Shown in pieces: positions 39,692-48,193 of a stretch of 64,000 bases of DNA (within the stretch, counting starts at the first letter, position 1; each line of letters opens with the position of its first letter). The notes under the pieces are model-generated. The model ran no database searches and was not told the origin of the DNA. It was given only the letters and a program-made list of their open reading frames with translations. Made by a program: the position numbers and the translations under genes. Source of the DNA: Pseudomonas campi (GTDB lineage Bacteria > Pseudomonadota > Gammaproteobacteria > Pseudomonadales > Pseudomonadaceae); NCBI RefSeq assembly GCF_013200955.2, contig NZ_CP053697.2:2852001-2916000 (forward strand), given 5' to 3'.

Positions 39692-41146
39692 ATGACCCTG
39701 CCGACCCTGCGCACCCTGGCGTTCATCAACGGCATCTTCCTGGTCACCCTGGCCATCGCCATGCTCGTGCCGATCGCCACCTTGCTGGTTTACCAGCAGC
39801 CGCAGGGGATCAACGCCTTCCTCTGGTCGAGCCTGCTGACTTTCATCGCCGGCATCACCATGGTCGCCCAGGGGCGTCCACAGAACACGCAACTGCGCCC
39901 CCGCGACATGTACATGCTGACGGTCTCGAGCTGGGTGCTGGTGTCGATCTTCGCCGCCCTGCCCTTCGTCTTCAGCCTACGAACCAGCTTCACCGATGCC
40001 TACTTCGAGAGCATGTCGGGCATCACCGCCACCGGCGCCACCATCTTTACCGGCCTGGACAGCATGTCGCCGGGCGTGCTGATCTGGCGCTCGCTGCTGC
40101 ACTGGCTCGGCGGTATCGGCTTTATCGCCATGGCCGTGGCCATCCTGCCGATGCTGCGGATCGGCGGCATGCGCCTGTTCCAGACCGAATCATCGGATCG
40201 CTCGGACAAGGTCATGCCGCGTTCGCACATGGTCGCCAAGTACATGGTGCTGGCCTATGTCGGCCTCAGCAGCTTGTCGGTGCTGGCCTTCTGGCTGGCC
40301 GGGATGAACCTGTTCGACGCGATCAACCATGCCATGTCGGCCATCGCCACCGGCGGCTTCTCCACTTCCGACGCGTCCCTGGCGAAATGGCAGGAACCGG
40401 CCGTGCACTGGGTCGCCGTGGTGGTGATGATCCTCGGCAGCCTGCCCTTCGTGCTCTACGTCTCCACCCTGCGCGGCAACCTCCGGGCGCTGCTGCGCGA
40501 CCAGCAGGTACACGGCTTTTTCATCCTGCTGCTGGGTAGCTGGCTGGTCCTGGCCTGTTGGAAGTGGTTCAGCACCGACATGCACTGGCTGGATACCTTG
40601 CGCCATGTCGCGGTCAACATCACCTCGGTGATGACCACCACCGGCTTCGCCCTCGGCGATTACCACCTGTGGGGCCCCTTCGCCAGCATGATGTTCTTCT
40701 ACCTGGGCTTTGTCGGCGGCTGCTCGGGTTCGACGGCCGGTGGTCTCAAGGTGTTCCGTTTCCAGGTCGCCTACATCCTGCTCAAGGCCAACCTACTGCA
40801 ACTGGTGCACCCACGCGCGGTGATCAAGCAGCAATACAACCGGCATCGCCTGGATGAAGAAATCGCCCGTTCGATTCTCGCCTTCGCCTTCTTCTACACC
40901 ATCACCATCGCCAGCCTGGCGCTGATCGTGGCAATGACCGGCATGGACTGGATCACCTCGCTGTCGGGTGCCGCCGCCATGGTTTCCGGGGTCGGCCCGG
41001 GCATGGGCGAAATGATCGGACCGGCCGGCAACTATGCCGCCATGCCCGACGTGGCCAAGTGGGCGCTGACCCTGGGCATGCTGATCGGCCGCCTGGAAAT
41101 CCTCACCGTGCTGGTGTTGTTGATGCCGTCCTTCTGGCGGCACTAA
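39692..41146 (+). CDS. TrkH-type potassium transporter, second tandem copy
   Basis: A 484-residue paralogue of the preceding TrkH. Filter loops are ITATGATIF, IATGGFSTSD, MTTTGFALGDY and SGVGPGMGEMIG: all four pore glycines remain, but the first loop has ATG for TTG and the fourth GVG for NVG. Spacing of 46 bases with AAGG before ATG suggests one transcript. Probably a second K+ (or K+/Na+) channel subunit with altered affinity; inference. Confidence 0.93.
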   Translation: MTLPTLRTLAFINGIFLVTLAIAMLVPIATLLVYQQPQGINAFLWSSLLTFIAGITMVAQGRPQNTQLRPRDMYMLTVSSWVLVSIFAALPFVFSLRTSFTDAYFESMSGITATGATIFTGLDSMSPGVLIWRSLLHWLGGIGFIAMAVAILPMLRIGGMRLFQTESSDRSDKVMPRSHMVAKYMVLAYVGLSSLSVLAFWLAGMNLFDAINHAMSAIATGGFSTSDASLAKWQEPAVHWVAVVVMILGSLPFVLYVSTLRGNLRALLRDQQVHGFFILLLGSWLVLACWKWFSTDMHWLDTLRHVAVNITSVMTTTGFALGDYHLWGPFASMMFFYLGFVGGCSGSTAGGLKVFRFQVAYILLKANLLQLVHPRAVIKQQYNRHRLDEEIARSILAFAFFYTITIASLALIVAMTGMDWITSLSGAAAMVSGVGPGMGEMIGPAGNYAAMPDVAKWALTLGMLIGRLEILTVLVLLMPSFWRH

Positions 41147-41272
41147 GCATCCTTACCCGCCGGCTGTTTACGACCATCTCCAACTGCGAGAAATGAGGGG
41201 CTGGCCCCCTCAGGTGCGAGCCTGGATGCCTCCTCCATGCACTCCACCTGATCAACGGCGCTTGCCATTAAT

Positions 41273-41290
41273 TAATTGAACGTTTAATTA
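41273..41290 (+). promoter_or_regulatory. Candidate TetR-family operator
   Basis: TAATTGAACGTTTAATTA is an 18-bp near-palindrome (two mismatched positions) ending 7 bases before the regulator's start codon, well placed for autorepression of the TetR gene and the ABC exporter behind it. Confidence 0.55.
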
Positions 41291-41297
41291 TTAACTC

Positions 41298-41951
41298 ATG
41301 ACCAAGAATACTCAGCCCAAACAACCACCGCGCGCCCCGGGCCGCCCCGCCGGCGATGCCCAGCTGCAGCGCGAACGCCTGCTCGATGCTGCCGCCCAGG
41401 CCTTCGCCCATACCGGCATCCAGGCCTCCAGCCTGCGCAGCATCGCCCAGCAGGCCGGGGCCACCCCGGCCCTGGTCAACTATTACTTCGGCAGCAAGCA
41501 GCGCCTGGTCGATGCCCTGGTCGAGGAACGTTTCCTGCCGCTGATCCGCAGTGTGGCCGAGGGCCTGCAGGCCGCCGGCGACGATCCGCACGAGCTGGTC
41601 GAGCGCTTCGTCCGCGGCATGAGCGCAATGGTCGCGAGCCACCCATGGATTCCGCCGCTGTGGGTGCGCGAGATCCTCTGTGAAGGCGGCCAGTTGCGCG
41701 AGCAGTTGACCGGGCGCATCGCCCCGCTGATTCCTTTGCTGCTGGCCCAGCGCTTCGCTGCCGCCCAGGCCCGCGGCGCCCTCAACCCGGCACTGGACCC
41801 GCGTCTGTTGGTGGTCTCGCTGATCGGCGTGACCATGCTGCCCTACGCCGCCGCACCGCTCTGGCGCGGCATCTTCGCCAACCCGCAGATCGGCGACGAA
41901 GCGCTGATCGCGCATACCCTGGCCCTGTTGCACAACGGGATGGAGACCTGA
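41298..41951 (+). CDS. TetR-family regulator (CecR/YbiH-like)
   Basis: A 217-residue repressor. The HTH is LDAAAQAFAHTGIQASSLRS followed by IAQQAGATPALVNYYFGSK. The C-terminal ligand domain resembles CecR (YbiH): VRGMSAMVASHPWIPPLWVR and EILCEGGQLREQ. In E. coli CecR represses the ybhGFSR exporter, and here an HlyD/ATPase/permease set starts one base downstream, strongly suggesting local control of that pump. Confidence 0.88.
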   Translation: MTKNTQPKQPPRAPGRPAGDAQLQRERLLDAAAQAFAHTGIQASSLRSIAQQAGATPALVNYYFGSKQRLVDALVEERFLPLIRSVAEGLQAAGDDPHELVERFVRGMSAMVASHPWIPPLWVREILCEGGQLREQLTGRIAPLIPLLLAQRFAAAQARGALNPALDPRLLVVSLIGVTMLPYAAAPLWRGIFANPQIGDEALIAHTLALLHNGMET

Positions 41952-41952
41952 G

Positions 41953-42915
41953 ATGAGCAGACTGCTGCTCTGCCTGCTGCCCCTGGCCCTGCTCGCCGGC
42001 TGCGACCCGACCGCCGACGAGGTGCTGCTCGGCACCCTGGAATGGGACCGCATCGGCCTGCCCGCCGAAGCCTCGGAACGCATCCTGCACTGGAATGTCG
42101 CCGAAGGTGACCCCGTCGTCGCCGGGCAGCTGCTGCTGGAGCTCGATGCGCGCCGCCAGGACGCTCGCATCGCCCAGGCCCAGGGCGAAGTGGCCCAGGC
42201 CGAGGCCCGCTTGAGCGAACTGCGCAACGGCGCGCGTGTGGAAAGCATCGAGGCGGCGCAGGCCAGCCTGGCCCGCAGCCGCGCCGAACAGCTCGATAGC
42301 GAGCGCAACTTCCAGCGCATCGCCGCCCTCTACCAGCGCAAGCAGGTGGCCATCGCCGAGCTGGACCGCGCCCGCGCCGCCCGCGACCAGGCCAGTGCCG
42401 CCACGCGCAATGCCGATGCCCAGCTGCGCGAGCTGACCAATGGCACCCGCCCCGAGCAGCTCGACCAAGCCAGCGCCGCCCTGGACGCCGCCCGCGGCAA
42501 CCTGGCCCAGCTGCAGGTCGGTCGTGAACACCTGAGCGTGCGCGCGCCGCGGGCCGGACGCGTCGACGCCCTGCCCTTCAAGCCCGGCGACCAACCGCCC
42601 GCAGGTGCCGAGGTGGTCAGCCTGCTGGTCGGTGAGCAGCCCTACGCGCGGGTCTTCGTGCCGGCCAAACAGCGTGCAGGTTTCAAGGTCGGCGACGGCA
42701 TGCGCGTGTTCGTCGAGGGCATCGAGCAGCCTTTCGCCGCCACCATCAGCGTGATCCGCAGCGAAGCCAGCTTCACCCCCTACTACGCCCTCACTGGCGA
42801 CGACGCCAGCCGCCTGGTGTACCGCGCCGAGCTGCGCCTGCAGGACGCTAGCGCGCAGCAGCTGCCAGCCGGCCTGCCGCTGCGCGCCGAGCGAGCGGAC
42901 CATGAACAACAGTGA
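41953..42915 (+). CDS. HlyD-type lipoprotein adaptor of an ABC exporter (YbhG-like)
   Basis: A 320-residue membrane-fusion protein with a lipoprotein signal MSRLLLCLLPLALLAGCDPT (LAGC lipobox). A lipoyl domain (WNVAEGDPVVAGQLLLELDA), an Ala/Gln/Arg-rich coiled coil from about 60 to 175, the second lipoyl half (LSVRAPRAGRVDALPFKPGD) and a barrel domain follow. It overlaps the ATPase gene by 14 bases. It should connect the permease to an outer-membrane channel, perhaps TolC; substrate unknown. Confidence 0.88.
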   Translation: MSRLLLCLLPLALLAGCDPTADEVLLGTLEWDRIGLPAEASERILHWNVAEGDPVVAGQLLLELDARRQDARIAQAQGEVAQAEARLSELRNGARVESIEAAQASLARSRAEQLDSERNFQRIAALYQRKQVAIAELDRARAARDQASAATRNADAQLRELTNGTRPEQLDQASAALDAARGNLAQLQVGREHLSVRAPRAGRVDALPFKPGDQPPAGAEVVSLLVGEQPYARVFVPAKQRAGFKVGDGMRVFVEGIEQPFAATISVIRSEASFTPYYALTGDDASRLVYRAELRLQDASAQQLPAGLPLRAERADHEQQ

Positions 42916-43840
42916 TCTGGTGATCCAGGCGCGCGGCCTGAGCAAGCGCTTCGGCGAGCTCACCGCGGTCGACCAGCTCGACCTCAGCGTGCGCCGCGCC
43001 GAAGTGTTCGGCTTCCTCGGCCCCAACGGCAGCGGCAAGTCCACCACCATCCGCATGCTCTGCGGCCTGCTGCTGCCCAGCGCCGGCGAGATCGAGGTGC
43101 TTGGCTGCCAGATCCCCCGCGACGCCGAAGAACTGAAGCGGCGCATCGGCTACATGACCCAGCGTTTCTCCCTCTACGAAGACCTTACGGTGGGCGAGAA
43201 CCTCGAGTTCCTCGCCGCCGTGCACGGCCTGCCACGTCGCAGCAGCCGCCAGCGCATCGACGAAGTGCTGGAGCGCTACTGGCTGGCCGACCGCCGCAAG
43301 CAGCTGGCCGGCACCCTCAGCGGCGGGCAGAAGCAGCGTCTGGCCCTGGCCGGCGCGGTCTTGCACAAACCCGACCTGCTGTTGCTCGACGAACCGACCA
43401 GCGCGGTCGACCCACAGTCGCGCCGCGAGTTCTGGGACTCGCTGTTCGAACTGGCCGACGCCGGCACCACCCTGCTGGTGTCCACCCACTACATGGACGA
43501 GGCCGAGCGCTGCACGCGCCTGGGCATCCTCGACGCCGGTCGCCTGGTGGCCGACGGCAGCCCGCGCGAGCTGATGGACGCCCTGCCCGGCCACCCGCTG
43601 CTGATCGAGCACCCCCAGCCGCGCCAGGTCCAGCGCACCCTGCAGGGTAGCCCGGACGTGCTGGCCATGGCGCAGATCGGCAACGTCCTGCGCGTGCTGG
43701 TGGCCAACACCGATGCCCGCCAGCACATCGAGCAGCGCCTGCGCAGCGCCGGTATCAGCGCGCAGATCGAGGACGGCGAAGCCAACCTGGAAGACGTCTT
43801 CGTCAGCGTCACCCGCAAGCCCGTGCAGGCCCAGCCATGA
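42902..43840 (+). CDS. ABC exporter ATP-binding protein (YbhF/CcmA-like)
   Basis: A 312-residue ATPase with one nucleotide-binding domain: Walker A GFLGPNGSGKSTTIRML, Q-loop GYMTQRFSLYEDLTVGENL, signature GTLSGGQKQRLALAGAVLH, Walker B LLLLDEPTSAVDP and the H-loop STHYMDEAERC. E. coli YbhF has two domains; here only one is encoded. Overlaps the permease gene by 4 bases (ATGA). Confidence 0.93.
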   Translation: MNNSDLVIQARGLSKRFGELTAVDQLDLSVRRAEVFGFLGPNGSGKSTTIRMLCGLLLPSAGEIEVLGCQIPRDAEELKRRIGYMTQRFSLYEDLTVGENLEFLAAVHGLPRRSSRQRIDEVLERYWLADRRKQLAGTLSGGQKQRLALAGAVLHKPDLLLLDEPTSAVDPQSRREFWDSLFELADAGTTLLVSTHYMDEAERCTRLGILDAGRLVADGSPRELMDALPGHPLLIEHPQPRQVQRTLQGSPDVLAMAQIGNVLRVLVANTDARQHIEQRLRSAGISAQIEDGEANLEDVFVSVTRKPVQAQP

Positions 43841-44916
43841 ACCTGCGCCGCCTGAGTGCCATCGTGGTCAAGGAGCTGCGCCAGCTGCGTCGCGACAAGC
43901 TGACCTTCGCCATGATCGCCGGCATTCCGCTGCTGCAACTGGTGCTGTTCGGCTACGCCATCAACATGGACGTGCGCGGCATCGAGGCCGCCGTGCTGGA
44001 TCAGGCCAACACTGCCAGCTCGCGCGAAGCGGTGGCGGAAATCGCCTCCAGCCAGGTGCTCGACCTGCGCTACCGCCTGAGTTCGCCACAGCAGATCGAC
44101 CAGTTGCTGCGCCAGGGCAAGATCAGCGCCGCACTGGTGGTGCCGGCGGACTTCGACGCCCGCCTGCAACGCCAGGACCGCCCGCCGCTGCAGCTGATAG
44201 TGGATGGCTCGGACCAGAGCGTGCAGGCCTCGGCGCGCCAGCTGGCGGCCTACCCGCTGCCCGGCTGGGAAAGCCGCCAGGGCGTCGAAGTGGTCAACTT
44301 CTACAACCCCGAGCGCCTGGCGCCGCTGAACACGGTGCCAGGGCTGCTCGGGGTGATCCTGACCATGACCATGGTGCTGTTCACCGCCGTGGCCCTGGTC
44401 CGCGAGCGCGAGCACGGCAACCTGGAAATGCTCATCGCCACGCCGGTATCGCCCTGGGAACTGACCATCGGCAAGCTGCTGCCCTTCGTCGGCATCGGCC
44501 TGGTGCAGATCACGGTGATCCTGGTGGTCGGCTACTGGCTGTTCGGCGTACCGGTGCGCGGCTCGCTGCTGGAGCTGTACGCCGCCTCGCTGCTGTTCAT
44601 CGTCGCCAGCCTGGCCCTCGGCGTGTACCTCTCGACCCTGTCGCAAACCCAGTTCCAGGCCATGCAGATGGCCTTCTTCACCTTCCTGCCGCAGATCCTG
44701 CTGTCCGGCTTCATGTTCCCCTTCGCCGGCATGCCCAAGGCCGCCCAGTGGATCGCCGAACTGATGCCCCTGACCCACTACCTGCGCCTGGCCCGCGGCA
44801 TCATGCTGCGCGAAGCGACCTTATTAGAGCTGTGGCCGCCGGTGCTGGTACTGCTGCTGTTCTCGGCGCTGCTGCTGGCGCTGGCGGTAACCCGGATAAG
44901 CAAGCGCCTGGATTAG
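43837..44916 (+). CDS. ABC-2 type permease (YbhS/YbhR-like)
   Basis: A 359-residue permease: N-terminal helix near 25-45, a large periplasmic domain to about 170, then five more helices. FTAVALVREREHGNLEMLIA (with RERE) and PQILLSGFMFPFAGMPKAAQ, then MPLTHYLRLARGIMLREAT, are ABC2_membrane motifs. E. coli has two permeases (YbhS and YbhR); here one gene, so the transporter would be a homodimer. Confidence 0.9.
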   Translation: MNLRRLSAIVVKELRQLRRDKLTFAMIAGIPLLQLVLFGYAINMDVRGIEAAVLDQANTASSREAVAEIASSQVLDLRYRLSSPQQIDQLLRQGKISAALVVPADFDARLQRQDRPPLQLIVDGSDQSVQASARQLAAYPLPGWESRQGVEVVNFYNPERLAPLNTVPGLLGVILTMTMVLFTAVALVREREHGNLEMLIATPVSPWELTIGKLLPFVGIGLVQITVILVVGYWLFGVPVRGSLLELYAASLLFIVASLALGVYLSTLSQTQFQAMQMAFFTFLPQILLSGFMFPFAGMPKAAQWIAELMPLTHYLRLARGIMLREATLLELWPPVLVLLLFSALLLALAVTRISKRLD

Positions 44917-44992
44917 CAGGGCGCAACTCAGGGAACCGCAACGGCCCCCGACTGCTCTATTCTTGGGTCAGAATCCTAGGACGGGTCTCGCC

Positions 44993-45880
44993 ATGCACCT
45001 GCGCCGCCGTGCCATTGCCCTACTCTGCGTCACCCTGCTGCTGGGCGCCTGCAGCCGGATCGACCTGGCCTATCGCAACCTCGACTGGCTGATCAGCTGG
45101 TCGCTGGACGACTACCTGCAACTCAACAGCACCCAGAAGGACTGGCTCAAGCCGCGCCTGCGCGAGCATCTGGACTGGCACTGCAGCACCCAGCTGCCGG
45201 CCTACTCGGCCTGGCTGCAACGCAGCGCAGCCCTGGTCGAGCAGCCACAGCTGCAACCCGAGCAACTGCAGGCGCAGTTCAGCGAGTTCCGCCAGGCGCT
45301 GGACGCCATTGCCGTGGAGATCACCCCGACCGGTACCGAACTGCTGCGCGGGCTCAACCCGTTGCAGGTACAGGAACTGGAAGCGGCCATGGCCCAAGAG
45401 GATGCCGAGCTGCGCGCCGAGTACCTGGAACCCGCGATGGAGGAGCAGATCACCCGTCGCCGCGAACGTATGGAGGAGCGCCTGCAGCCCTGGTTTGGCC
45501 AACTGAACGATGCACAGCGCGGGCACGTGGCGATCTGGGCCAGCCAGCTCGGCGAACAGAACCGGCTATGGCTGGACAACCGCGCGCACTGGCAGGCCAA
45601 ACTACGCGCCGCGCTGGAAAGCCGCCGCGGCGCCGATTTCGACGTGCGCCTGCAAAGCCTGTTGCAGCAACGGGCGCAGCACTGGACGCCAGCCTATCGC
45701 GAGCAATTCGAACGTTCGCAACAGCTACTCGCCGAGCTGTTCAGCAACCTGCTGAATGCCGCCGACAACCCCCAGCGCCAGCACCTGCAACAACGCCTGG
45801 CGGCCCTGCGTCAGGATCTCGACAGCCTGGCTTGCCAGGCGCCGACTACAGCGCCGGCAGTCGCCAATCGATCGGAGTGA
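44993..45880 (+). CDS. DUF6279-type lipoprotein
   Basis: A 295-residue predicted lipoprotein. Signal [20 protein letters not shown] ends in a Cys lipobox, followed by [20 protein letters not shown]. The rest is helical and Gln/Glu/Arg-rich, with [20 protein letters not shown] near the middle. The family is common in pseudomonads without an assigned role. Start 44993 is chosen over 44963 because it begins the signal peptide. Its last 35 bases overlap the end of ung on the other strand. Confidence 0.82.
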   Translation: MHLRRRAIALLCVTLLLGACSRIDLAYRNLDWLISWSLDDYLQLNSTQKDWLKPRLREHLDWHCSTQLPAYSAWLQRSAALVEQPQLQPEQLQAQFSEFRQALDAIAVEITPTGTELLRGLNPLQVQELEAAMAQEDAELRAEYLEPAMEEQITRRRERMEERLQPWFGQLNDAQRGHVAIWASQLGEQNRLWLDNRAHWQAKLRAALESRRGADFDVRLQSLLQQRAQHWTPAYREQFERSQQLLAELFSNLLNAADNPQRQHLQQRLAALRQDLDSLACQAPTTAPAVANRSE

Positions 45881-46538
45881 GGCCGCACTGCTCCAGGTAC
45901 TTGTTGGTGCGGCTGAAGTGGCCATTGCCGAGGAAGCCGCGGTAAGCCGACAGCGGTGACGGATGGGCCGACTTCAGCACCAGGTGGCGGGTGGCATCGA
46001 TCAGCTTCTGCTTGCCCTGGGCATGCGCGCCCCAGAGCAGGAACACCAGGTTGCCCGGCCGCGCATTGACCACCTCGATCACCTTGTCGGTGAACGGCTG
46101 CCAACCCTTGTCGGCATGCGAGCCGGCATTGGCCTGCTCCACCGTCAGCGAAGTGTTGAGCAGCAGCACGCCCTGCTCGGCCCAGCTCTGCAGGCAGCCA
46201 TGCTTGGGGATGTCGATATTCAGGTCGCGCTGCAATTCCTTGAAGATATTCACCAGCGACGGCGGCGCCGGCACCCCAGGCTGCACCGAGAAGCACAGAC
46301 CGTGGGCCTGGCCGGGACCGTGGTACGGGTCCTGGCCGAGGATCACTACCTTGACCTGATCCAGCGGCGTGGAATTCAGCGCATTGAAGATCAGCGGCCC
46401 CGGCGGAAACACCACCTTGCCCGCCGCCTTCTCCGCCCGCAGAAACTCGCTGAGCTGCGCCATGTAGGGCTTGTCGAACTCCTCACGAAGGGCCTCTTTC
46501 CAGCCCGGTTCGAGTTTGATGCGATCGTCGACGCTCAT
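45846..46538 (-). CDS. ung: Uracil-DNA glycosylase
   Basis: A 230-residue family 1 UDG that removes uracil from [23 protein letters not shown] carries the catalytic Asp and the water-activating loop; [19 protein letters not shown] is the uracil pocket; [17 protein letters not shown] holds the catalytic His and the Leu-intercalation loop. Full length. Convergent with the lipoprotein gene. Confidence 0.98.
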   Translation of the reverse strand: MSVDDRIKLEPGWKEALREEFDKPYMAQLSEFLRAEKAAGKVVFPPGPLIFNALNSTPLDQVKVVILGQDPYHGPGQAHGLCFSVQPGVPAPPSLVNIFKELQRDLNIDIPKHGCLQSWAEQGVLLLNTSLTVEQANAGSHADKGWQPFTDKVIEVVNARPGNLVFLLWGAHAQGKQKLIDATRHLVLKSAHPSPLSAYRGFLGNGHFSRTNKYLEQCGLTPIDWRLPAL

Positions 46539-46612
46539 GGGTAGTCCTGCACGGCAAAAAACGGAAACGGCACGCTAAGGAAGGCGCCGAAGCAAGTCAA
46601 GGCGGCCAGACC

Positions 46613-46664
46613 GTAGGGCGGGTGAAACCCGCGCGCGGGGACAACGCGGGTTGCACCCGCCCTA
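46613..46664. repeat. REP palindrome (GTAGGGCGGGTG class)
   Basis: GTAGGGCGGGTGAAACCC ... GGGTTGCACCCGCCCTAC. A different sequence class from the GTAGCCCGG REPs, here between ung (divergent side) and a thioesterase gene. Confidence 0.85.
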
Positions 46665-46763
46665 CCCGACAACCTGATGCGCCGCCATCACGCCCCTGTA
46701 TGCAGATTGCCGGTGCCTGCAGACGGGTCAAGACTGCAGGCATCACCCCACGGAGCCACCCGC

Positions 46764-47177
46764 ATGAGCACAGCCACCGGTATCAGCCGCGAACGCCTGG
46801 AGCAGGCCCTGCAACACTCCACCTTCGCCCAGTTGCTCGGCGCCGAACTGCTCGACTTCGAGCCCGGCAAAGTCAGCCTGCAAGTCCGCAGCCGCCCCGA
46901 CCTGTGCCAGCACCATGGCTACATACACGGCGCAGTGGTCGGCTTCATGGTCGACAGCGGCTGCGCCTGGGCCGCCGCCTCGATGGTTGGCGACGTGGTC
47001 ACCAGCGAATACAAACTCAACCTGCTCGCCCCGGCCCTGGGCGAACGCCTGATCTGCCGCAGCGAAGTGCTCAAGGCCGGCCAGCGCCAGGCGGTGTGCC
47101 GCGCCGATGTGTTCGCAGTCAAGGAGGGTCAGGAAAAGCTGGTGGCGACGGGGCTGGCGACTATTGCGCGTGTGTGA
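46764..47177 (+). CDS. PaaI-type hotdog thioesterase
   Basis: A 137-residue hotdog-fold protein. CQHHGYIHGAVVGFMVDSGC has the HGG-like catalytic loop (HGA here), and VTSEYKLNLLAPALGERLIC is the second strand motif. Probably hydrolyses acyl-CoA or aryl-CoA thioesters; substrate not predictable. The start at 46764 is set by GGAG about 10 bases upstream; an upstream in-frame start at 46677 lies among repeat sequence. Confidence 0.87.
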   Translation: MSTATGISRERLEQALQHSTFAQLLGAELLDFEPGKVSLQVRSRPDLCQHHGYIHGAVVGFMVDSGCAWAAASMVGDVVTSEYKLNLLAPALGERLICRSEVLKAGQRQAVCRADVFAVKEGQEKLVATGLATIARV

Positions 47178-47247
47178 ATTCGCGCGTCTGCCCAGGTGCG
47201 AATGTTGCTGACTGGCTACTCGCAACTTAGCGGGCTGACGAAAAGCC

Positions 47248-47339
47248 GGTGGACAAGTAAAACGTTGTCCACCCTACAAAAGCCGGCGTGGGCGTAGGGT
47301 GGATGGCCACCCCGTGGAAAACCGCGAAGCGTTTTCCAC
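47248..47339. repeat. Composite REP-like palindromes
   Basis: GGTGGACAAGTAAAACGTTGTCCACC at 47248-47273 (written in two halves: GGTGGACAA and TTGTCCACC) and GTGGAAAA ... TTTTCCAC at 47314-47339. The 264-base gap 47178-47441 holds nothing else I recognise. Confidence 0.65.
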
Positions 47340-47441
47340 CGTGCAGGTATCCAGGCTACTCACGACCCGGCCGGATTACCCGAGGCCGTTCCCCACGCCA
47401 CGGCACTCTGGGAACTCCGAGCCGATCCTCAGCGCCGCCGG

Positions 47442-47834
47442 CTAAAGACTCGCCGCCTTCACGCCGGACTCTTCCGGCACGCCCGCCGGCATCACCAGCG
47501 GCGTCGCAAAACTCAACGCGGTCATATACACCGAGCCACTCCCCGGCTTGGTTAACCCCACCTGCACACAGATGAAGTCGAAAACCGCGTCGGCCTGCTG
47601 CTCGTCCACCACCACGCTGACCACCCGCGCAAGCGTCGCCTCGGGCACCTTGTCGCGCTGCGCCTTGGCGGCCCGTAGCACCGCCACGCCGCGGCAGTAA
47701 ACGCTGTCCGCGCGGGTGATTTGCCACTCCTCGCGCAGCATGTGCAGCAGCCGGCGATCCGTACCGTCGTCGGGCAACACACAGGTGATGAGTTTGGCCG
47801 CCCCTCCCGGGATACCGGTAGACGCCATGTTCAC
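47442..47834 (-). CDS. PII-like protein, second of a pair
   Basis: A 130-residue protein of the PII/GlnB-like fold: strand-helix start AKLITCVLPDDGTDRRLLHM, then SVYCRGVAVLRAAKAQRDK (a region placed like a T loop), VSVVVDEQQADAVFDFICVQ and VYMTALSFATPLVM. No RGxEY uridylylation site is visible. The start is a GTG (47834) in a GTGA overlap with the upstream stop, with AGGAG seven bases before. Third gene of an operon with a second PII-like protein and a DUF1538 membrane protein; likely its regulator. Function unknown. Confidence 0.82.
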   Translation of the reverse strand: MNMASTGIPGGAAKLITCVLPDDGTDRRLLHMLREEWQITRADSVYCRGVAVLRAAKAQRDKVPEATLARVVSVVVDEQQADAVFDFICVQVGLTKPGSGSVYMTALSFATPLVMPAGVPEESGVKAASL

Positions 47835-48193
47835 GAAGCCTCTCCTTTTTCCAGGAGTGCGCGGGGAATGTAGGTGGCCACTTTTTCCACCGGTGTCGCA
47901 TAGATCATGCCGGCACCCGGCACGTCCAGGCCGGCCGCGCGGTAGATGGCTTCCAGTACTGCGTCCTGGTAGTCGGCGGCCACCAGCAGGCTGACCACCT
48001 CTTTCTCCGCATCAATGGCGATGCTAAGCAGGCCGAGGCGTTCACGAGGCCCCAGGCCATTGGCGTGGTAGACGATGGCGCCTGGCGCGCCCATGCCCTG
48101 AGCCGCCTGGATTACCTGATCGGCACGCCCGGCGGCGACAATGCAGGTGATCAGTGCTACGTCGGTAAGGTAGGTAATGCCTTCAGCTTTCAT
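47831..48193 (-). CDS. PII-like protein, first of a pair
   Basis: A 120-residue PII-like protein: MKAEGITYLTDVALITCIVA, then AAQGMGAPGAIVYHANGLGP, RERLGLLSIAIDAEKEVVSL, LVAADYQDAVLEAIYRAAG and PGAGMIYATPVEKVATYIP. The GAxxVYHANG segment sits where PII proteins have the T loop, but the canonical uridylylated Tyr motif is absent. ATGA overlap with the DUF1538 stop and GTGA overlap with the next gene imply strict co-translation. Confidence 0.82.
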   Translation of the reverse strand: MKAEGITYLTDVALITCIVAAGRADQVIQAAQGMGAPGAIVYHANGLGPRERLGLLSIAIDAEKEVVSLLVAADYQDAVLEAIYRAAGLDVPGAGMIYATPVEKVATYIPRALLEKGEAS

